Below are positions 56,600-64,000 of a DNA stretch of 64,000 nt, in pieces. The notes under the pieces were generated by a model. That model was given only the letters and a program-made list of their open reading frames with translations, did not search any database and was not told the origin of the DNA. Location of the stretch: contig BTRK01000006.1 of the NCBI GenBank assembly GCA_036245805.1, positions 39,932,901 to 39,996,900 on the forward strand, written 5' to 3'. The first letter of the stretch is position 1. Each line of letters begins with the position of its first letter. The DNA is from Pristionchus mayeri. Its lineage: Eukaryota > Nematoda > Chromadorea > Rhabditida > Neodiplogasteridae. A program made the translations under genes and the position numbers.

Positions 56600-58301
56600 T
56601 CAGGGTAGTCTGCAATTCTGTAACGGCACATTAATTAATCTCAATCGTACCTCTGAAGGGATCATCACAGCTTGGCCATCCTTTGTATTACTCCACTCAA
56701 CGACGATTGGAATTAATTACATTTCGAAAGATGACTTCTTGATAAACTCAGTGAGATCATTCCGTATTGCCTGGAAGTAATCAGATTTATTGGGGATCGT
56801 CCGAATAACCTACGGTATCCTTATCGTATCGGTTGTTGCGTGTAATATTCCGAATGGCGTCTATTAGTCCTGCCTTGAATTTCTTGATTACATCATCGTC
56901 CAGGTCTTTCAGTGTCGTTAGAATTCTTCCAATCATCTCCCATCTGATTTGCTGTTACAATCTCAGAGCTCTGGCCAAACACAACCCGACCTCTTTTCAG
57001 TCATATCCGATTCGGTAGAGTAGGTTTTGAGCGACTCGACAAGAGCATGAATTACCTTCACTTCTGACTCTTTCTTGCTTCTCATATCATTCCTAAATGT
57101 GTGACCATAATGCAACTGTCAGAAGTATCGGTTTTCATACTTTGCTTCTTCGTTCTTTGCATCACAGTAGCAATGTACAAGGCATTCAGATGAATGGCTG
57201 AATGAAGGAAGTCTTTCATGAACCTGAAATGTTTCTCCATAGTTTCTCTCTCTCTGTTCTATTCTATTTCCAATGCACTTCTCTACTTTTCATGCCATTT
57301 CGCATTCACTTTAATTACTCTTTGGGGATGCGCTTGAGTTTGAGGAATGATAATGATACCATGGTCACATCGTTCTACGTACTCTATCACATGTATAGGG
57401 AGGGCCTAAAATATAAAAAGGCATCCCACTCACTCAGCAAGATCGATCCAGAATAGTGCTCTATCCTTAAATTGTGCCTGTCGATTCGTCGAATCGATGC
57501 AGTTTCTGAGAATTGTGAAAATCTGGGCGTGCAGTTCTGTGAAGGATTTGCATTGTTTCAGCTTGTAAAGCAGATCTTGCAAGCACACGCTTGCTGCATC
57601 TGAAAACAGAGAATTGTGCTTATTAACACAAAAGTTCCATGGCGTCAACTTCATATTGAAATTTACGAAGAACTGCAATCCAAAACAGAAAATAAATTCT
57701 ACCGGCTCGGGGACCCCACCCTTTCAAGTAAGCGGTGCTCATATTCGGAATCTCCATACCCGATTCTATGAAGAAAAAAATATAGCTGAACTCCTTAGGT
57801 GTGACAAGTGGTCTTCCCAAGGCGAAAATTGCGTCCAAATCGATAAATTTCAAAACAACTTTTCTGAAAATCATTGGATAAAAGCTCCAAAACATGACTA
57901 TATTGGCGAAAACATCTCTCTGTGAATTATGATGATCTTGGTACTTGGTCCATAGTTAACGAAGAAAAATAGGCAAAGTTAAAGGTACTGCCATTTTCGA
58001 AACTGGTCTCGCGGGTGAACACTTTTAATCCAGTGTCAATGCGGTACGAAGTAGGTTAAATCTGTTTGTAGATCTCCACCCTTTTACAAATTTGCAACAC
58101 ATTGCCTCTGAATTGAGCGTGCCCAGAGGGCATAATTTCATTGTGGATGATCCTTGCCAGTGGGGATGGTAAATTCCGTTCTCCATTCATTCCACTATTA
58201 ATTGCGCTTCCGATCTTAATGGGATGCTTCCAGTTTATTCCGCGCATAAACGGTCGAAGATAGGACATCATATCAGTTATACCCCTCCCCATCTCTCCCA
58301 T
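56600..58301 (-). CDS. unidentified multi-exon gene (tentative)
   Basis: Protein-like, exon-sized stretches on one strand with fitting splice sites. About 58,290-58,060 contains GSAINSGMNGERNLPSPLAR. About 57,890-57,700 contains FIDLDAIFALGRPLVTP and ESGMEIPNMSTAYLKGWG. About 57,605-57,440 contains CLQDLLYKLKQCKSFTELHA. About 57,090-57,000 contains KKESEVKVIHALVESLK. About 56,955-56,815 contains RILTTLKDLDDDVIKKFKAG. About 56,780-56,720 contains AIRNDLTEFIKKSS. Amphipathic helices alternate with a beta-rich part. A large lipid-transfer (vitellogenin/MTP-like) protein crossed my mind, but the order of helical and sheet parts does not fit. The start, the end and any function are unknown. Stops between some stretches mean it may be decayed. 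Confidence 0.35.
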
Positions 58302-58458
58302 TCTCTCCTGCTCCAGTCTTCCACTAAACCATTTGCTCCCTTGATTTTGATTCTATGACAATTTATCGCCCTTGCAACCTCTCCCTTTCCTTGAATATGC
58401 TTTCAACCTGTCATTCATCTCAATGTTTATAAACTATTTCAATTTCAGATTTTCAAAA

Positions 58459-59930
58459 ATGTTCACCAATCGGTTCAACGAGGAGAATGACATGGACATA
58501 GTTACGGTAAGTGTTCGTTTTTCTTTAAATAACCATACATTTTGCAAATTTACAATTTCGAAATTATCTGCTTTATCGATTTCAGTTTCCGTTTGACTGC
58601 CTCCCGAACGAGCTCAAGACCCACGTCATTCAACACATGACGTTGAAAGAACGCGAGAGCATTGGATCAATCGGAAATCTGCACGAGTTGGTCCAAATCG
58701 CGGGATTCAATCGATTCTCGAGCGTAAACTTCAATTCAGTCAGTTTTTAAAGATATTATCCTTTTTTCACAAACACTGCTCATTCAGTTAAAATATAAAT
58801 GAAAGACTAATTAACAAAATTTTCCAGATCTCTCAACCCGTGTTTTCTGCATGTGACGAGACCACGGAATTGAATGAAATTCAGGACAATGAATGCTATC
58901 AATTCTTTAAACATTCGACGACTTCAGTGCTGACTATCAAGGTTTGAATTATATTAGGGTCTATAGTGTAAATAGGAAATACAATAATCCGTTGCAAAGT
59001 TGGTGAATGATTGCAGAGCTCTTCGTATTTGAACTGAATGATGCATTTGGGACTCTCTATTTGTTACAATCTGTAGAGTTATATAATGACCAGTTCTAAA
59101 ATGATAAACCCCTCTGCATAATACGAATTCGAGCAATTCAGGGAAACATGAACGACGAGTAAGAGAGAAATATCAAATCTGCATTCAAGAGTCTGTCCTT
59201 CAACGAATTGGAAATCATTTTTACCAACGATTACTCCGGAAGGTACCAAAACAAAGTTTGAAAAAAATGAAAATACCCAATTTTTCAGAATCATAAGCGA
59301 ATTTCTCCGAGGTCGTAAGGGTATCGAGGAGGTGAAAATTCACTGGGAGAATCTCAAGGATGACGTCGACGCGGCGAAAGAAGTCCTCAAGTGTCTTCCA
59401 CCCATGCAGAAATGCCAGATCACCGGAAATTTCGTGAGTCCAAAATTGGATTTTTTAAAAAATACTATTTTATTACAGATGCGCCCTCTACTCGATGACG
59501 ATCTTCTCTTCCATCTCGTTCAACAGCCTGCCGCCGCTGTAAATTTGGACTTCCGCAATACAAATGTTACAGCTGGTGGTCTGGCCAGGGCGTTCAAGGT
59601 TCGATTTACGATTTTTTATGAATAACTTTAACTGATCCTCCTCAAATGAGACGGATTTTTGCAATGATTCCATAATTATCTAACTTGACTGATTTTTAGG
59701 TCCTTCAGACGTTAGAGAGAGAATTTTCCGTCAGCTGTTTCGTTTCCACTTTAGTGCTCATCCAATACCTCAGCACCCTCGGAGAAGATTACCGAAAGCT
59801 GTGCGGCCATAGCATCACCATGTATACGCATACTTCTGGAGCTTATCTCAGGATCGCCCGTTCATTCGATTCCCTCGAGCAGGATAGACACACCAATGCA
59901 TATGCAATTGTCATGCGTTCTTGCATCTGA
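58459..59930 (+). CDS. F-box protein
   Basis: Exons 58459-58506, 58586-58738, 58828-58941, 59142-59242, 59289-59433, 59479-59598 and 59700-59930; about 300 aa. Residues ~17-50 (FPFDCLPNELKTHVIQHMTL and KERESIG) match an F-box, which binds Skp1 in SCF ubiquitin ligases. The remainder would select substrates (KIHWENLKDDVDAAKEVL; LLFHLVQQPAAAVNLDFRN; LQTLEREFSVSCFVSTLV), as in nematode F-box families with FTH/DUF38-like tails. Exon 4 contains TAA at 59160-59162 right after GNMNDE. An alternative acceptor at 59166 (GAG|AGAAAT) would skip it in frame. An AATAAA-type signal lies near 59,990. Either a slightly different splice or a young pseudogene. Confidence 0.75.
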
Positions 59931-60276
59931 TGAGTTTCTGATACATATACTGCTCATAATTTGCATTGTGTTCCTTCAATGGTATCGTAATAAAATTTAT
60001 CTTTCAAAATGTTTTCGAAACTGAGTATCGTTTTTGATGGACGGCCGTGATGATTTCTGGAATTTTGGCGAACTCTTGGAACTTTCTTGAGGAGTCTATT
60101 ATAATAGATACCTCAAGGTGATCTTCGCTGTTCTTCGCGGGTATAGCAACAGGAGCGGATGCGAGTTTGATTCCGCAAATGATGCTGCTGAACTTTTGGT
60201 ATGTTCATTTCTATTTTTTCAAAAGTTTTATTATACATTGTGTAACTTGGCTCAATTCTTTCTATTTTATAACCTA

Positions 60277-61618
60277 CAGTATCGACCATAAGTCAGCGTC
60301 CAAAACTTCCGAGCTCTGTAATTTTTGAACCAGATGTAAATTCCGACTGAAATTTTAAATTTAGATATGAAATTCATCGGGGAATACGGTGAGCTTATTG
60401 AGAGATCTTCAAAATTTCTAGCCCTTGCATAGTGATGACGCTATCACAATACACTTTATTGAAATGGATTATTTCCTCGGATAAATTTTTCGTGCCTACC
60501 GAACTTTCGGATGGTTGATAGGTGTCATAGGACTGCTCTGAAAACAATTTTCAAGTTGCTGCGACTTCGCACCTATTTGCAGCAGACGCTGCAAGTTGGA
60601 GGATGCAAATTTATAACTCAGCTTCTAGACAAGCTAGAGACTCGTGCAAAAAAATGATCCTTACCATGACCCTAGATGATCCTGAGAGTTTGGTATTGAT
60701 CGCACATGATTTGCATTCATGGCACGAAAAAGTCACTTTTTTGGATGGCCCAACTTTGGCCACTTACCGTCTCAAGGATGAATTTGCATAAAATGTGGTT
60801 ACTGCACAGTAAGGCTCAAAAACCATCAAAAAACTATTCCCAACTTTTGGTGTTGTTAGCTTCACTTTCCGGACCGTGGCGATCGATTTACGGACGCGCG
60901 CTCCTCGAGCGCGCACGTCATTTCCCTACACGACGAGAGAGAGGAGAGGGAGCGGTGTGAAGAGAGGCGCACGCGTTCTTTGAGCACCGCGCGTTCTTTT
61001 AGCGAGCGCCACGGTCCGGAAAGTGAAACTAACCACACCAAAAGTTGGGAAAAGTTTCTTTTGATGATTTTTGAGCCTTACTGTGCAGGAACCACATTTT
61101 ATGCAAATTCGTCCTTGAGACGGCAAGTGGCCAAAGTTGAGCCATCCAAAAAAGTGACTTTTTCGTGCCATGAATGCAAATCATGTGCGATCAATACCAA
61201 ACTTTCAGGATCATCTAGGGTCATAATAAGAATCATTGTCATGCTTTGCACGAGTCTCTAGCTTCTCGAGAAGCTGAGTTATAAATTTGCAGCCTACAAA
61301 TTGCAGCGTCTGCAGCAAACAGGCGCGAAGTCGCAGCAACTTGAAAATTGTTTTCTGAGTAGTCCTATGACACCTTTCAACCCTCCGAAAGTTCGGTAAG
61401 CACTGAAAATTTCTCCGAGGAAATAATCCATTTCAAAAAAGTGTACTGTGATTGCGTCATCACTATGCAAATGCTAGAAATTTTAAAGATCTCTCAATAA
61501 GCTCACCGTATTCCCCGATGAATTTCATATCTAAATTTAAAATTTCAGTCGGAATGTACATCTGATTCAAAAATTACAGAGCTCGGAAGTTTTGGACGCT
61601 GACTTATGGTCGATACTG
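60277..61618. mobile_element. foldback element T2, 1,342 bp
   Basis: Ends CAGTATCGACCATAAGTCAG and complement, TA on both sides (60275-60276 and 61619-61620). Arms of about 560 bp. The core includes GCGCGC-rich mirrored sequence near 60,900-61,000. Shares internal motifs with T3. Confidence 0.88.
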
Positions 61619-61779
61619 TATATCAGATAGTCATTCCCTCAAAATCTCGAGCTGCCGCGATCGCGTTATCACCTCTCATTTTTGGAATTGTCTCTATTCT
61701 GTCACCACAACTAACTGGAATGGTAGTCACTAGGAAGTAGAACGTATGATAATTCTCAGATTTCAGATTTCGGACCAAA

Positions 61780-63912
61780 TAAATCTCTTATTTCCGATGC
61801 CTCCCGTGGAGATTCAACATTTGATTTCACGCTTATCAGATGGTACATTGCATATCGTCAAGATCGTATTCTATTTTTGAAGACGTTACTCTTCGCTTGA
61901 TTATTGTTTGGAACGTCTGCGGTGGGAAGTGAGGAGACATGTGATTTTATAATTTTCATCCGAATAAACGACAATGCATTGTGAAACAAACCAAATGCTC
62001 AAGCATTTTAGTCATTTTAAAATAAAATACTTTGATGATCACAAACCGGTGGGTTGACTTCCAGTGCATCCCTCAGTTTGTTTATCATTGGCAGTTGAGA
62101 GAAACGAATGCGATCGGCAACACTGAGATTAAAAACTGTTAACTTTTTTCTAGGGATTAATTATTAAGCAATGACTCAGTAGGTATGGAAAAAACGAAGA
62201 ATTATTTCAATTAAGTTAAGAAATGAAGAAAAAGTGATTTTTTCGTGATATGAGTGTTGAATTTGAAGGCGCCGAGTTGTCCTTACTCATTCTCTCGCAG
62301 TAGCAGCAGCTTGTATCGACCACTCTCAATCAGATTCGCTGCCTGGAATGAGTTATTTATACTAAACTAATTCGAAAATGCTCGTTTCAACCTCATTCCC
62401 GTCCTCGAATGGCAATTTGTTCGTTTCGAAGAGAAGGAAGGAGAGAAGGAGGCCGGAGTACAGAGAAGTGAGCAGGAACGTCTGAGAAATGAGTTCATTT
62501 TCCATCAATTGGAGCTCATTGGAATCATTTGAGATACAATAGCGTGATTGACGTGTCTGATTGAACAACACGAATCGATTTTCTATCGAATGTTTCTGTA
62601 GAGTTTGATGATTTTCTTCCAGATGGACTCAGACAAATTTCAATTCCAGTGATGATTCATTGCAACAAAATATGAGAAATTCATTTGAATCAGTGAGTTT
62701 CATGATAATTATTCACCTGGAACGCTCTCATCGACTCTCACATCGACAATGTCTCTCATCTTCACTCCAGCTCCAGAAAGACGCTGCTCCGTGATGGAAA
62801 CCATCGCGAAGGCAAAGGCATTCACGAAGAAAGTGGCAAGGCAGATATCCCTGGAACGGCAATAATCTTTGGTCTTTAAGTAAGCTTAAGTTTTGCCTCC
62901 GCCGCACTATATTTTCAGTCTGAGTTGACGATAAGCGATATGTGACCACCTATTGTGTACTAACACAATCGACCAATCATCGCTTCCATAGGCTAAACTC
63001 TAGCTAAAACGAGGGGCTTCTCGAATTTTCTGCTCACCAAACAGTGGGCGTGAAGACTTCGAAAGTGGAGAAGATGTCGATTGCTTCTGTCTGCTTCCTG
63101 ACGATGAACACGTGATCGAGCTGAAGAGGGTTTAGAAGGCGATCTTTGATCTTTGTCATTGTCGTATATTTTCTCAGTCACAATTTGATCTGATCGGGTT
63201 TTCAAGAAAGATGAATGCACTTCCAACATTCAGGAAAACGTCGATGGAAAATCAACTGAGGTTGCAGATGGCATCGCAAGGCTTTTATTCAGCATGCAGA
63301 ATCTTGCGCAGCCATCCCTATCGAATACTCTGCATTGCAGGTTTTGAGTTAACATATTGCTGGTCCTGTCTCGTTTGGGAGGACACTGCATTTCGTGGAG
63401 AATTCGTCACTTCAAATCCGACAGAGCCAAACACGCGTACTTGGTAGACGGGATCGGTATAGATGACGTCGCTGATGTTGGGGTCATCCTTCCAGAAGGT
63501 GCACGTCGTGTCCACCTGACGCGTATGAAATTGATATTAGTAAATATTTTCTCATAATTGGTATGTGGTAAAGCATCATGGAAAAGGATATTGACTGTGA
63601 GATAAACCCCCATTAGAGATAAACCCAAAATTTGTTCACTTCAAAACGGCAGATTTGTAAAATGGAGAAATACAATAAGTTTACCTCCCCACTTTGTGTT
63701 AGTGCTACAGCATTCGTAGAAGGATCATAATCGAGAGTGGGGTAGTTCCAGACGTTCTCCTGAAATATTTGGCCAATGAAAAATGATGGAATACAATGGC
63801 ATAATCAAAACGACAAAGTTGAACCTAAAATCCAAAACACTTGCCGCTTCTCTAGGGATGACGGTGACCTCCAAGCGAGCCTGCAGCCATTCGGAGAACA
63901 GGCTGATTATCT
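61780..63912 (-). CDS. ionotropic-glutamate-receptor-like channel, partial
   Basis: Exons on the minus strand: ~63,910-63,838 (SEWLQARLEVTVIPREAA), 63762-63687 (YPTLDYDPSTNAVALTQSGE), ~63,520-63,450 (VDTTCTFWKDDPNISDVIYT, DPVYQ), ~63,125-63,045 (HVFIVRKQTEAIDIFSTF, then FTPTVW), ~62,852-62,720 (DICLATFFVNAFAFAMVS), ~62,500-62,390 (TFLLTSLYSGLLLSFLLF, then LPFED), ~62,345-62,278 (AANLIESGRYKLLLL), and perhaps ~61,850-61,785 (ESPREASEIRDLFG). The order GEVD...TDPVY, then a membrane segment after FTPTVW, then FLLTSLYS...LPFED and LIESGRYKL is that of the S1-M1-M3-S2 core of iGluR/IR-type channels. The 5' end lies beyond the window. Some junction phases were not confirmed. Confidence 0.55.
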
Positions 63913-64000
63913 AAATTTATAAACATATTTATTTATTGCATTTGTAATTCCGAATGCGCATCAGTTTTATTATTTTGTTCAAATTCATCACTGTTGCTCG

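Noticed and set aside
56600..58301. Vitellogenin/MTP-like lipid-transfer protein
   Set aside because: A faint impression from individual stretches. The order of helical and sheet parts contradicts the family, so no function is assigned.
62390..63912. Cys-loop ligand-gated channel
   Set aside because: There is no Cys-loop or M2 pattern. The GEVD...TDPVY, LTSLYS and LIESGRYKL order fits iGluR-type channels better.

Overview
This window looks like the nuclear genome of a free-living-type nematode. Introns are short with GT..AG ends and a TTTCAG-like acceptor. The gene content includes a cuticle collagen, 7TM serpentine chemoreceptors, a secreted fatty-acid-binding protein, a DNase II homologue, an F-box protein, a CYP2-like P450 and a glutamate-receptor-like channel. 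Heavy intron loading with palindromic transposons and lineage-specific tandem genes would suit a diplogastrid-like rhabditid, but the genus is inference. No bacterial features, tRNA, rRNA or CRISPR array were found.

Layout. 1-2,530: a degenerate rps-13 (uS15) copy whose two halves flank exons of an MRH-domain (erlectin/OS-9-like) gene. 2,979-4,501: a 1.5-kb element with ~323-bp inverted ends and an acidic-repeat reading frame. 6,600-19,600: a tandem array. Each ~2-kb unit pairs the 3' end of a collagen gene with a two-exon ~100-aa gene of a family I do not recognise (five copies, A-E, all on the minus strand, each with its own TATA box). The array ends in the intact seven-exon collagen gene (18,948-20,907). 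Two small transposons and a (GA)n tract interrupt it. 23,420-24,076: a hAT-type MITE. 24,098-29,550: a DNase II gene with internal stops, split by a nearly fresh LTR element (25,091-28,350). That element encodes only Gag and protease, and its leader carries a series of covarying hairpins. 30,119-30,852: an LBP-type fatty-acid-binding protein gene.

32,454-62,000: receptor, P450 and F-box genes whose introns and intergenic spaces are filled with long foldback (palindromic) elements of several families. Most are 1-1.5 kb, and several have TA target duplications. Serpentine receptor 1 (32,454-36,080) appears complete, with two foldbacks in intron 1. The P450 (37,231-48,485, minus) is spread over ~11 kb, has at least six inserted elements including a three-layer nest, and carries an in-frame TAG. 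A deleted mariner (49,612-50,690), a second serpentine receptor (53,336-55,920), unidentified minus-strand exons (56,600-58,300), an F-box gene (58,459-59,930) and a partial ionotropic-glutamate-receptor-like gene (61,780 to the right edge) complete the window.

The most unusual items are the collagen-tail/small-gene array with mosaic (gene-conversion-like) copies, the hexaloop hairpin series in the Gag-only LTR element, the 2,979-4,501 element, and the density of palindromic elements that would fold into long dsRNA inside pre-mRNAs.
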